64,000 nt of DNA from Rostratula benghalensis (lineage: Eukaryota; Chordata; Aves; Charadriiformes; Rostratulidae), in the NCBI GenBank assembly GCA_013399305.1, contig VXAI01000039.1:753732-817731 (forward strand), in the 5' to 3' direction. Within the stretch, counting starts at the first letter, position 1. The number at the start of each line of letters is the position of its first letter. Made by a program: the position numbers and the translations under genes. This document shows positions 18,867 to 31,290 of the stretch, piece by piece. The notes beneath the pieces were generated by a model that worked only from the letters and a program-made list of their open reading frames with translations, ran no database searches and was not told the DNA's origin.

Positions 18867-21800
18867 GTAAGCTTCTTTGTTTTCACTAATATTTAATGTT
18901 ATCATGCATGGATGTAAAAAGTTAGTTATGGTGTTCCGGAGCACTGCTGAAACATGTGTTTGTTTGTATTTTGGTGTATGAGTGCAGGGTCAGTCCTCAG
19001 AGGACTGTACCCCGTGTGTGTCCATTGCTCAGGCATCCACTTCCTTTGACTGTGATCAGTGCTGATGGCAATGGCAGCAAGGAATCCACATTCTCCTCTA
19101 GAGTAACATTCATCCCCTTTGTGCTTTGCACGAATCTCTGGCAGACTTGGCACAAAAGCACAAGCAAAACAAGAAAGTACACCCTGGCTTAGTCCCACCC
19201 CCTCTTCTGTAGGGCTCCAGGTTTGCTCCTGTGTAGCAAAGGGTCAAGGCTGCCAATTTGGTCAACTAAAACACGAGGCGTTGCCCCCACAAAGCATGCA
19301 GAAGTCCCTTGATGCTGAATCATTTTGATGTTTCCGAAACCAGGCTGTGGGGTGTTGGCGGGGGAGGAGCCCAATGCAAAAATGTGGCCTTTCTTGATCT
19401 GCTCTCCTGCTGTCCGAGTTGCCTGGCCTGTCTCTGTCAGGTGGGCCAGTTGGTGTTGCTGGTTCTCCCGGACTGCCAGGAGCCTTTGGCCTGGTCTTTG
19501 CTGGAGACCAGCCCTGGTTCCATGTGGCAGTCCAGCTTCTGCTTCTCCTTGGCTCTGGGATGTAACCCAGGCACCTCCATAATGTTGTATCCCTCCAGCA
19601 TAGCTTTACACCCAACTGTTTTTCTGGCTGATAACTCGCCATAACCCATTGAACCTAGGGCTATCGCCAGCTGACAGCACTGCTGGGATGGGGCTCAGCT
19701 CCAAAACTGCCTTGCAGCTTGCAAAAAGCCAGCTCTCCTATTCACAGAGGCTGGATAGATCCTCTTCCTTGAGCTTTACCTCAAAAAGCAAAGTCTCCAC
19801 TAAGCCTTGTCTGCAGAAAGTTGCTTTGACTAATAAAAGGATCCTTTGGCATTTAAGTAGGGGCTTATAAATAGACCAGGGCTGGTTGTGAAACAGCCCA
19901 CTCTGCTTGAGTCACTTGGTAAATACTGATTGTAACACAGTGGTTGTGCAAGGCCAGGGCACATCTGAGTTTGATGGAGTGTGCTGGCAGATGGCACCAT
20001 TCATCATCCTGGATGGACTGGGGAAAAACCTTCTTTAACTCCATGTGCTGCAAGCTGAGCTGACCTTGTCTGCAGAGTGTTGTGGCCACAGGTGTGTGGC
20101 AGCAGCTGCCTGGGCTTTGCTGGCATCATCTCAGTTCAGAGGTCTCCATTTAGGAAGGGAGCAGACAAAGTTCAGTCCCTCATGGCTGTGAGCCCTGGGG
20201 GCCAGATGAAGGCTGCTTACCTACCTTGGGCATGGAGAAACATCTGGAAATGATGCAGGGGGAGAAGGAGATCTCCTGAACTTGGGGTGCTGCACTCCAG
20301 CACTGCACTGTCTGCTGGGGTCTCCATGAAGTCAAAGTGCAGATGAGGCCAGGTTCAGGCCACAAGTCCTTCCTCACCTCCTTGATCAGCACCTAACATC
20401 AGCTCTGAGCCACCTGCTCTTCTTCTAGAAAGCTGAGTCACCACAGAGCTCCTCATCTCCTCTGGATCATGCATCTAGCCTGGGCCACCAGTAGCAACAT
20501 GTACCAGTGGTTTGTAAATAATTGTTTGCAGCCTGCTGCATTAATGTACCTTGATGTGTGTACATTGATTTGCATAGGGAACGCGTGCTTCAGCTTTCAT
20601 GTTTCATCTTCACAGCTGTTTCTGTTTCTGATAATCTCCAGGTCCCTGAGGCATTTTCCTGCAGGACACAGTATCTTCTACCTGCTGGTAGCTCCGGGTG
20701 TCATAGTACACAGGACGTGATGCCTGATGGTATTTCTTTGTCTCCCCTCTGCCCCTGGAGGTAGAACAATTCCTACCTCTCAAGGCTGTGAGGTGGCTTT
20801 CAGGAAAAGGTCAAAATCCTGGGGGTCCTGGAGGGCTCTGCAGGACTCCCCATGTTGCTTCACTGGGTTCTGGAGGTTTTAAGGAGCCATGTGGCTCTGT
20901 GCAATGTGTGGCACCCAGCACTTGGCATCTCTTGGGCACGAAAAATTGGGGATATATGACAGAATTTGAGGGCACCAGGAGTCCCTATGTGTCCTGATTG
21001 GCTGCATCTGGACCACAACTCATCCACTTGCCATTTAAATGGAGACCCATTTAAGCCCAGGCCTGAATTCTGGCCCTCAGGATACACAGGACCTCTTCCC
21101 TGTACAGGAGAGGTGATTTTCGTGCTTGTGTTTCATTAAACCTGATAGAAATATGAAGAATCACAACTGTTATGCTCAGCTGCCAAAAAGTGCCACTGTT
21201 AACCATTTTTTTCTGCCTCCATTTTTTGAGACATTGGAAAAAAGGGGCTTTTTTTTTTTTTTTGTGCAAAGGATGTAAATAATCTACTGAGCTTTCAGAA
21301 AAGCTGAAGGGCTGTGGTCATCATTCAGCTCTGTGAGCAGCCCCCATGCCCACTGCTGTCTTCCCATGGCAACACAGGGATGAGAGTTTTGTGGTGGTGG
21401 TGGTGGTAGGTTACTCACCCAGGCAGAAATGACAATGCCAGATGCATTGTCACAGTGAAACCACATCACCAGTGACACTTGCTTGGTCCGACATGTCAAG
21501 CTGAAGGGCCCTGAGGAATTCACACTTGGCTCTGACTAACTGTCTCGGTTTTAGGTGGAGCAATGTGAGAGCAGCCACCAGCTGAAGCTTGCAAGGGGCT
21601 CATCAGTTGCCTGGGCTGCGGGGCAGCTCCAGCCAACTTAATTGTACATGGAGGCACCACAGGCAGCACCTGGTGCTCTTAGTGTAGCACTTAAATGCAC
21701 TTCTAGGGCCATTTTGAAGTGAGCAGACAAAGACAATGGCTGATGGACACAACTTGCAGCAAGAGAAGGTCTTATTAGGTATTGGGGAAAAAAACCCCCC

Positions 21801-22690
21801 TTCATAGCATGTGTGGGTCCAACATGGGGACAGAGATCAGAGAGGTGGAGGCACCTCCATCATTGGTCATCTCTAAAAATCAGCTGGACAAGGCCCTGAG
21901 TGACCTGACCCAGATGTGAGGTAGGAGCAGTAGGGTGGAGAGACACCTCCCTCTGCAATTATACTGCCCCTGTCCTGTGGTTTCACCCAGTTCCCAGAGA
22001 CAACCTGGGGTTATTAGCAGGGCTCCCAACTCTGTCCTGAGATGTGAGAGGACATCCCTCTGTCTCCCAGCATGCCTGCCTGGCACTGCTAGTGCAGTCA
22101 GCACTTACTGTCCTAGCAGAAAGCAGCCACTTTTCCAGAAAAAACATGATCTCTGTTTGCTCAGCTTCGCTTTTTTGCACGGCAGATACAATAGCTGGCT
22201 GGCTGTGCACTTTTGTAACGATGTACTGCACCCGAAGCCTGTGGAAAACTCTCTGTGCAGTAGCTCCTGCCCAGCTGATAGAGCCCCATAGCCACTGTTG
22301 GGCTTCTTGACCCCTTCCCCAGTGCTTTTCCCGCCGTCACAGCTGGGATGCAACCAGAGGCATCTGCATCTTGTTTTAGCTTGCAGCTATTTCCTGCCAC
22401 GGCAGAGATCAAAATAGCAGTCCTCGATGCAAACAAGCCCTCCTTGCCCTCCCTTGCTCTGCTGCAGAGCCATGCCCGTCCCCAGCTTTGCTCGGCCTCC
22501 TGCTGTGGGGTGGCTGTGGATAACATCAGCTGGTATGGTGCACAGGATAAGGAGGGACGGAGGCTTTAAAAATAAACCTGACCCTGCCATAAATAAGGAA
22601 AAAACACCTGTCGTGCATCCTGTAAACTACCCATTCAGCCTTTTAGAAGATAATATCAGACAGGAATAAAGCAAACAAGAGCATAGCAGC
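18867..22690. other. No recognised gene
   Basis: Mixed unique sequence. It contains a T run at 21249-21263, a (TGG)n tract at about 21391-21406, and two minus-strand donor-like sites. One of these, CCCAAG|GTAGGTAAG with the exon end at 20225, has an ATG nine bases before it in phase 0. There are many short open frames but no domain or convincing exon pair. Confidence 0.5.
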
Positions 22691-23160
22691 TGCTGAAGCA
22701 GAGTCAGGCCCCCACAGTACCCCCAGCCTGGGGTCTCTGCCTGCCTCTGTGTTCCTCTCCCTGCCCTAGGCATGAAGCTTTCCCACCACAGCCCTGCTGG
22801 GTGCTGCTCCAATCTCCCCGGCATCAGTAGGCACAGGTCAGTTCCTCCCTCCATCTCCCCCCATCCCCAAGTGCAAATCCACCCCAGCACCCCCACCTCA
22901 AAGCCTGCGCTTACCTGGAGCTGGTGGGGACCAGGGGTGCGTAAAACAAGAACCCCGCAGGTCCTCGGGTGACTGCTTAAGTATCTGCGTGTGTGTGTGT
23001 GTGTGACAGGCGGGGACCTGAAAAACCTGCCGCAAATCACAGGAGCTCCCGGGATCCACAGCCACTCTCTGGGCTGGTAATTCAGGTTTGGCATCCACTC
23101 TCCTTGGCAGGGCTCAACGCATGGTTGTACGGTCTGCAGGGCTCTCTGGACGGGTGGCAC
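22627..23160 (-). other. Open frame with strong internal donor, possible HOPX 5' exon
   Basis: A 177-codon minus-strand frame in a locally GC-rich patch contains a consensus donor, CTCCAG|GTAAGCGC (exon end 22915), in phase 0 with respect to the frame. That phase matches HOPX exon 2. No domain is recognisable, and the frame includes a CA-repeat-encoded THTHT stretch, so coding status is doubtful. An alternative non-coding or coding 5' exon of HOPX is possible, since mammalian HOPX uses several upstream first exons. Confidence 0.2.
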
Positions 23161-24581
23161 GGGGAGCCGTCGGGGCTCGTCTCACCACGCTCTGGCTTTG
23201 GGATGGTGGATGCCGTCCTGCGGGCCCTGGGTGAGGGCTGCTGGGGCTGTTTCCTGCAGGGGTACAGGAAGAGCGAGGGCAGGGTGCGGTGGAAAGTGTA
23301 CTCAGCTGTTCATGTGGGCTCCAGCCGAGCCTGCCTGCCCCTCTGGGGACCCTGGGGCACCCCCAACTGCATCCTCAGCCAGGATGCAACCAGCTCCCCT
23401 GATGTGAGCAGCTCCGCTCCTGGCTTTGCTGATGGAGCGTGCGGTGGCTGCTGCTGTGCAGGGCTGGCTTCTCCTCTCACTTTAGTCCCTTGCAAATGAC
23501 TCCAGGTTTAAGGTTCCTGACTCTGCTGTTGCTTTAGTCAGCCCTGTGAATACACTGTGCACAAGGGAAGGACTGGGGTCCTGGATCTGACCTGTTGCTG
23601 CAGTCCAAGTGCCTTCTGAAGCCAAGGGCAGTGGCTTGGCTCAGGATGGGGATGAAGTCAGGGCATCCTCTTCTGCCAAAGACCTACACTCTCTTATATT
23701 AAAATGCCAGGGAGCCTGCAGTTCACAGTGAGGTGGGCTGGAAGCATTAGACAGAAGCTTAAAAAGAGGCATCTTGTGGGGCGGGGTGCAGTGGGGAGGA
23801 GCTGATTTTCTCTCAGCTCACAGAGAGCTGGAAGGGGATACTGGAAAGTCAGAGGGGCTGGAGAAAGGGCTCACGAGAAACTGAATATGGGTTTGAATAT
23901 CTGAGATTATCTGCCAGAGCAAAAGGAAAACTGGCACTGGATGTAAAAAGCTGTGGAACTAGCTGAAGCCAGGGGCAAGGAGCCCTGCCCCTGGGGAGCA
24001 GTGGCTGGACAAACCCAGGCAAGAAACCTACCATGTGTTTAGCAATGAGCCAAAACCATCCTGAAGATTGAGTGGTTTTGTAATGTGGGGAGAGACACGG
24101 GCCAAGGCAAGGGAATTGCAAAGAGATCTGCACCAAAGGGCAGGCAGACTGGTGCTAATTTTCCTAGCAGGATGACATTGATCAAGCAAGAGAGCTTGTG
24201 CTACGGGGATAGCCTCACTGCCTGTTAAACCAAGTGGAACTGTTCAGTAGCTGCCAGAGGAGGTTTTAGGGAGAAGACTTGATCCTGCATGCCTTAGGCT
24301 GGTACCTGGCCAAGGGGATAAGGCCTGTTTATCTCCAGTGCTAAGCAGCAGAAGCATGGGTAGCATAATGGGTGGGGGCAGGCAGGTTGGAAAACATGTC
24401 CAATGGGATGACTCCAGCAACCATGGCTGGGGGAATTGGGCTGCGTTCAAGGGGGCTGGAGCAGACCCCAGCAGGAGGACACAGCCCTGGGTTTTGAACC
24501 CAGCATGAGAGGTCCAGGCAGAGGCCCTGAATTGCATACTGCCACATGCTTGGGGGAGCTCTGGTGGGTGTTGCTACTTAC

Positions 24582-24629
24582 CTGCACCATGTCTGTGCTC
24601 TGCTCTGGCACCTGCTCTTGGCCATTCAT
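24582..24629 (-). other. Candidate alternative 5' exon with ATG, phase-compatible with HOPX
   Basis: A minus-strand ATG at 24629 is followed by 15 codons (MNGQEQVPEQSTDMVQ) and a strong donor GTGCAG|GTAAGTAG (GT at 24581-24580) in phase 0, which would read in frame into HOPX exon 2. The Kozak context is poor (T at -3). Support is only splice consensus and phase. Confidence 0.2.
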
Positions 24630-25133
24630 GGAGACAGGACAGATGGGAAGATATTTTGGGCCAGAAAGATTTTTCTTATATCTGTATGCTGTCTTTTATT
24701 TTCTTACATGCAGGTGCCCCAAGCATTGCAAAATGTGAGTAACCTGGCCCGCAGGAACAGGATCAGCTCCTCTCTTCCCTTGTTTGTTACTGTCAACAGA
24801 GAGAAAGTCTTTAATGTGGAAAAACTCATTTTCCCTTAGCCTGTGAACCCAGCCCAGACTTGCACTGGGAATGCTGGCAGCGACATTTTTCAGGTTGAGA
24901 CATGCCACTGAAATGGCTTCAGAGCTGCTGGGAGTCCTGCAGTGACAGTGAAAGTCACGTCATGAATCTGTCTGCATCTGGCTGGCAAATGGTAATGCTT
25001 TTCTGATCCTGGAGTCTTTTAGGCCGCAATTCTCTTCCTGGGAGAGGATACTGCGCAAGTTTATGCCTCACCTGACATGAGGAGATTCTGGTCCCGGAGA
25101 ATGTCCCTTTGTCAGGAGCATTAGCTTAAGCAG

Positions 25134-25150
25134 AAAAAAAAAAAAAAAAA
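25134..25150. repeat. Poly(A) tract
   Basis: 17-base A run on the + strand. No retroelement body is recognisable next to it. Confidence 0.7.
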
Positions 25151-28100
25151 GCAAGGTGCATCCAGGCCCATCACAGAGTTTTCCTCCCTGAAGGGGAAGA
25201 AATACAGCTGTTGTTATGTGCATTTGATAATTTTGCATGGTACCATGGCATTTCAGTGAGGAGTTGGTAGCTGTGAACACAGGAACCTGTGTTCAGCATC
25301 CCATTCCTCTGGACCGCTCTTGCGGCGGCTTGAATATCATCCAGTGCTTGCCCTATGGCAGCAGGTTGTGGGGGGCACCTGATACATAGCTTGTGACCAT
25401 CCTAGCCCACATATTGTCCCTGTAACACTGCATAGAGACAGGATGGAAAAAAAAAATCTTGAAGAGGAGAGGGGGAAAGCAACTTGTCAAGCCATCAGGA
25501 GAGAATGGGGTGTAATTCAACTTTTCTGACTTGTTCATACTGCCTCCTTTCCATGCGTCTTTCCTGAATTTTGCCATGTTTTCCTTCCTGAAAATGAAGC
25601 TTACTACCAGCACCTCTTTTCTGGGCATTAAGCAGAGGTAATTTTTGGTTTTGTAAGTATGTGAGTTTAAAAATTTGTGCTTTCCAGTTACGGTCCCTCT
25701 ACCCCCCCAACCCAGTTGTCAGAGAGAGAGCAAAACATTCCTTTCACCCCCCGAAAGCACCAATGCAAAGGAAAACCACAAAACCCATCTTCTGTTTTGT
25801 TTTCCAGTGGTTTTTTCCTGATGTGCTGGGGTTTTCTGGCTGCTAACCCAAAAAATGTGGCTGGAAACAAGGCTTTACAGAGATTTTTGGCTTCCAGTCA
25901 GTTAGAGAAGAATTTCCTAACCAGCCAGTACTGACTCACAGGATAACTCTTGCAGTTAATCAGATGAGATTTTTACCTGCAAAACCCACTTGCCCCAGAA
26001 TAAGAGATGGGCTGTTCTACAGGGTGTAGCTAACCTTTTGGTGCAGCGAAAGGTGCAGCCTTTGTCGGCTACCCCAAAACATAGGAACATGACAGTATCA
26101 TTGATCTTTTGATCAGTTTTTCCCTGGGAGAGCAGCAACACCAGCTGCAGCCCAAGAGCCAGCAGCACAGAGTGCTCACTCAGGTCATGTCCCAGGCAGA
26201 GGGACGTGTCCCAGGACACAGGCAGCTTCTCACTGCCCTTGTTGCTGGAGAAGGGCTCCCTGCTGCCCACCCTGGCTCAGTAGCTGCCTCGGCTGCACTT
26301 TCCTTCATGTATTTTCTTTCTGTTTTAAGTGGGCAGGGCTCAGTCTGTCTCTCCTTAGCATCAGAACTTGTTCGGGCTAGACAGATACGAATCAGATTTC
26401 ACTTCCAGTAAGATCCCTGCCTTTTCTTTGTCCGTGGGACACAGCTGTGTAGATGGAAACTGCGGTGTTTTATTGCTCCTTCTGTTGTTCCAATACTTCT
26501 GAGAGAACAATGTCACCTCATCGGTATTTCCATGTGCAATCTCTGCCTGGGGTACAGTCTTCTCTCCTCTCCCTCTTACTAACCAGATTGTTTTGAAGTG
26601 ACTAAACCAGGCACTGAAACATGCAGTTCCTTGCCAGGAGGCTTTTCAGCAGTTCTGCCATTGCTTGTAGGCAGAGCATGCCTGAGCACGCAGAGAGAGA
26701 TGGCAGGGCATCACACGTGAGCCCAGGAAAAGATGGGCTCTGGCACTGGTGAGTGAGAGACAGGAAAAAAGGCTAGAAGAGACATGCAAATCTGCTTTTC
26801 GCTCCTTGAGTACCAGAAGGATGTGGAGAGGACTAAATGACCTTCTGGAGAATTGAATGGCTGTGCATTTTCTAGGGAGTGAGTCAGAGAGACAGGAGGC
26901 TGGAAAACACCTGCTAAAATCCATTCTGATTTGAACCTCTAGGATGAAGATGCCTGGTTTTAGAAGTCCTACTCATACTTGTATACAGGTCAATGAAAGG
27001 ATGTTATCCCTCTGTGGAGCAAGGATGAGCTCTGCCAGACCACTAGCATGTGACCAAGGTGGCCTTCCTGGTTGCCAGCACACTGTCTTGAAGGAGAGCA
27101 AGGGGTGAACATGGACACAGACCAACCTGTAGCTGCACCATTGAGCCCAGCTGCTTTACTCAACCTTCACCATGAGGGACAAGGACCATGCTTTCCCCTG
27201 TGCTGTCCCAGGCTGGCAGCAGTCCCCATGGCTTCTGTCAGACCAGTTTGGATGGGTGGCACAGGGCCATGGTGGGTCCTTGCTGAGAGGTGCTACAGGT
27301 GCCACCAGCTCCTGGGGCATTGCCACAAGCCCCAGGGCTGTGAGCATGATAGGGCATCTCCATGTGACGGGCACCACAGCCCCCGGGCACCCAGGGGCCC
27401 CCATAGCACTGGCAGGTAACCAAGATGACTTGCAGAGTGACAGTGGACAGGGAAGGAACGTAATGTTTTGAAGTGACTAAACCAAGCCCTCTGCTCCAGC
27501 TGCTGGCCTCTGCAGCTCCAGAGGCCTTGAACTTAAAACTTAAGAATTTAAAAAGCGCTTTTACCTTTAGCAGCCTGGGTTTTGCTGCTCTTGGGAAGCT
27601 GGCACTAACAAAGGCATTGCAGCTACCTCAGTGCTAGCTGCCAATAGTCTTCTCTATATGGCTGGTCATGGGGACAGCTAGGTGAGCACAGCAGGGGTTT
27701 CCTCATTGCCCTGATGGTCTCACCGCTCCAGGGAGCAGGTCACCCACAGAGGGACATTCCCTGCTCCTGGGAGCTCCCCCCTGCTCCAGTTTAGGGGACT
27801 GGGGCGCTCTGCTGTCAGAGAGTCAGTTGCAGCCAGGCAAGTGTCTCCAGCAGAGAAGCTTCAGGCTGCAGGAGGATGGTCTTTGCTATCTCTCTCAGGA
27901 TGCAGTGACTGGGCTGGTGGACAGGGCTAATGAGGCTGTACCTGTGCAACTGCTTAAGGAAATGCCACTTTTGCCTGCAACAGGGTTTTTTTGCTCCTTG
28001 TTTTGCTGGAGGGGAGTGGTTTGGGGGACATGAGAAGGTGGGGATGCCATCAGCAGTGAGGTCAAGTCCTGGGGGCTCACTGCCAAGCTGGAGGCTGTTT

Positions 28101-29480
28101 GAAGCAGAAGGAGGGAATCTTGCACTGGTGTGTGATTGCCTTTGTGTTGCTCCAGGTGTCTATGTGCTTGTCTCTTGGCTGACAGGTCCTGGATGCAACC
28201 AGTGTGTCTGGTTTCCCTAGGTGGATTTTTCTCCCTTCTTCGAAGGTTGTTTCTTTGCTCAGGCCTAGTCCTGGCTAGTAAGGTCTTCCCAGAGAGGGCT
28301 CAGGGTAGGGCCATATTTCCTGTTTCTGAAGCCTATGGCCTGGCCACAGGGAACCCTGCTCAGTGGTGTGGGCACAGCAGATATGAGCTGGGAGAGCACA
28401 GTGAAGAGCTGTACCCTCATCACCATGCTGCTCCTGCTGTCCAACGCTGGCCTGTCTACATGGCAAGGGGGCACTGGACCAGGCTGTCAGGGCTTTCCAG
28501 AGCCTGCTTCCCTTGAAATATACTTCCCATAGCAGATTTTTTTTTTTTTTGGTTTTTAGCAAGATAGTAACTCTAGTCTCTGCTGCCCATTCAGCTTTTC
28601 TGCACATAGACATGGCTCTGCTGCCTGGTGAGGCTCAGCTGGCTTTAAGTCAGGGAAAGGGAGTCTTGGGTTCTCCTGACTTGATTTCTCCCAACTTGAT
28701 TTCTTTCCCACCATCATTGTTGAATTGTGGCACAGGGAAACCTCTACCAAAAGTGAAGAAGGGACAAACTTGCATTGGCCAGGGTGGCAGAATTTGTCCA
28801 TGGCATCTTACTACTATGGTGCAACATCACCTCTGTGCTAGATCTCTGCACAACTTCAAAAGAAACAGTTCATGGCAGTGCTGGAGAGCACTTCCAACTG
28901 CTCTGGACTTTCTATGGCCTAGGGGAAAGCAAGAATAAAGGAGTTCTCTCTGGCTGAAGATGCCACTTTGTTGACCCTCTACTACCAGGCTGGAAGGACC
29001 ATGAAGTCCGGAAGAGAAGGAGCAGGTGGTTATAAGGGGCTGATATGCACTTGTGTCAGCTGCCCTGCCCTGGATTGCACTCTGCTTATCCTTAACTTGT
29101 CACACCATGCTCACTCCCTTCGTGTCAGGAAAGGAGGTCCCTGCAACTCGTACGTGTCACTCTGGTGCAGAGCTCAAAAGTGAGTTTCAGAGCTTGGCTG
29201 CACTCATCCTGTTCTTCACAGCCATGTACTTCTGAATCCTTTTCAGACTCAGAAAAGAATTGCACAGCTAGAGAGCAACCCTGCGTGCCTTAGGAAGAAT
29301 TGTGCCCCATTGTTATTCCCTGTGATGACGAGGGTCCTCCCAAGCAAACTTGTCCAATTGAGCATTGCTGATCTTTTCCTGTTATACAGCCCTGATACGT
29401 GTAGCTCCCTGTTTTTGGGGATGACTGCTGGAGCTCCCAGAGCACAGAGTGAAGCCCAAAGCTTCATGCTTTGTCCTTAC
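25151..29480. other. No recognised gene
   Basis: Unique-looking sequence with many short open frames and no domain. There is a T run at about 28537-28550. Several isolated splice-like sites occur, but I could not chain them. Confidence 0.5.
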
Positions 29481-29572
29481 CTGTTTGCTGGAGGCCTGGA
29501 TGAACTCACTGAAGATGTGCATCCCCATATTCCACACTGAACAGCTCTGGACACTGGAGCTGAACTCCTCAC
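29481..29572 (-). other. Exon-like segment, unknown gene (-)
   Basis: 92 bases between acceptor TCTTCCCCTGGCAG (AG at 29574-29573) and donor AAACAG|GTAAGG (GT at 29480-29479). Phase 1 to phase 0 is open and encodes EEFSSSVQSCSVWNMGMHIF then SEFIQASSKQ. The peptide looks protein-like but matches no family I know. The surrounding frame stays open beyond both splice sites, which weakens the case. Confidence 0.25.
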
Positions 29573-31079
29573 CTGCCAGGGGAAGATTGCAGTCATCATC
29601 CCTCCTGTTTAAAAACCCAAAAGGAAGCTGCCCTGATCCAGCCCTTACGCCTCTTGGAAAGATGACAAGGGCACAGAAGAACCCTTTACTGCTGGGATCA
29701 CTGCTGTGCTTTATCACCAGCAAAGCACAGGGACCTGCTCTCCCTGCTCTGCAAGCTCTCACTGGTTGCTGGGAACTCATCACCCCCAGACCTGGCAATG
29801 CGCTGACACTTTCCTAGGTGGTCCCAGCCACTGTCCAGTCTGTCAGCAGTGTCACCTCTTGACATTAACTCTCATGGGAAGAGGAAGAACCAGGGGAAAT
29901 ATTTGTCTAGGTTAGACCCAAACCAGCGGCCCACTAGAATTTCCCTGCCAGATTCAGCCCTTAAGGAAAGATTTTCCTGTGCATTCTGCCTCTTCATAAA
30001 CCATCTCCCCTTGTCACTGGGGTCTCATTTGCTGAAACAGAGAAGAAGAGATGTACACTGGAGCAAAGCTCAAATTCCAGAAGGGATTTGTCAAAGCTTC
30101 TGGGTTTTACACAGAGGCAGGACAGAAAATTGGCGACTTCAGATGAAGCAACAGGGTCTCAGAGGGTCTCCACTTGTACAGACACAATTTCTTTATAGGG
30201 ACTGAATGCTCCAATGATGTAGCAAGCCAAAGAAACAGGATGGGTATAAGTAGTGCATGTGTGTGTGCTCATTACTGCGCTGAGAGTGCTATACCTTCTC
30301 CGTTGTGATGTGTAATTGCCCAGTTCAATCACTAGCTCTGCCGTGGGGTGTCAGCTTGGCTGTGTTATCCAATCTTCGTAGTGTGTCTTAGATGTACATG
30401 CAAGACTTTTAGCTGGCTCCTGCTTTCAGCATGGCCACCCAACCCCCTGAACATGTTCACATGTTACTGACCACCAGAACCAGGGTGGGAAGCTGACCAC
30501 CAGGGAACCAGGGCTCCAAGTACATCTAAGACCTGTCATGGGCTCAGTGGCATTCCCAGAGCTCAGCTGGGTGAGCAGAAGTGTTCATTGTGCCTGATCA
30601 TGGCAAATACGAGCCATGGAGAAAATAAAGCACATGAGGCCCCAGCTCTGCTCTCACACTGGAAATCTGGGTGACCTGGTGGTGGGGAACACTCAGGTGA
30701 CTACGTATGCTGCCTGGAGAGACCTGGTGTGAGCCAGGTACTATTCACAACCTGCTGGTTTCTGTCACCTATGGTTCAGGACTGCCATTTCTGAAGACCT
30801 AGAGGCTTTCCTGAGCCTCTGAGACTGTACTATCGCTTCTGAAGAAAGTAATCTTATCACTCCCTAGTGGTGGGCTGTTGAACCTAAGCACTCCTTTAGT
30901 GAAGTTTGCACCCAAGGATAAATGATGGGAAATTAAGCAAAAAGTTCAGATTCTCTGCTGCGTACCTACACACAGCACTCCAGATGACTTAGGTGCTTTC
31001 TCATAAGTAGTCAGGCCTGTTAAGGTGATTCTGGTAATATCCAACTTTGTGTAGTGCAGGTGCCAGTTGCTTCTTGCTA
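29573..31079. other. No recognised feature
   Basis: Unique-looking sequence before the CR1 cluster. I see no gene or repeat in it. Confidence 0.5.
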
Positions 31080-31235
31080 TTATAAATTACAGAGTAATTG
31101 AGGTGGAAAGGACCTCTTAAGGTCTCTAGTCCAAACTCCTGCTCCAAGCAGGGTGCTCTAGGTCAGGGCTGTGAGCAGCTGAATTGTGAACATCTCAAAG
31201 AGCTTCCTAGAAACTCTGTAGGGCCCTGTATGAGT
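31080..31235 (-). mobile_element. Old CR1 3' remnant (-)
   Basis: The stretch reading TTGAGGTGGAAAGGACCTCT then TCTAGTCCAAACTCCTGCTC matches the generic CR1 3'-end antisense pattern (ggttggaaaggacctctaagatcatc..agtccaac). It is highly diverged and short, and it sits just outside the next, better-preserved CR1. Confidence 0.6.
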
Positions 31236-31290
31236 GTTTACTCACAGGGAACACATTTTTGCTGGTATTTAATGAAACTTTTGCACGTAT

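Noticed and set aside
20648..20755. Exon-like segment (CTCCAG|GTCCCTGAGG ... CCTGGAG|GTAGAAC) as a continuation of the 18711-18866 exon
   Set aside because: In the phase required it hits a stop quickly, and the peptide shows no family resemblance; the donor is weak.
22993..23499. 168-codon + strand open frame
   Set aside because: GC-rich patch with no recognisable domain, a repeat-derived start near the GT tract, and no supporting splice or promoter context.
24720..24740. 21-bp segment between CATGCAG and GTGAGTAAC
   Set aside because: Too short to support on its own and not phase-linked to any other exon.
28136..28938. Two + strand frames of 126 and 141 codons
   Set aside because: No domain, no clear promoter, and composition typical of open intergenic sequence; one begins beside a T run.
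29382..29817. Overlapping 122- to 138-codon frames on both strands
   Set aside because: They overlap each other antisense and show no family features. Only the splice-bounded 92-bp subsegment is worth noting.
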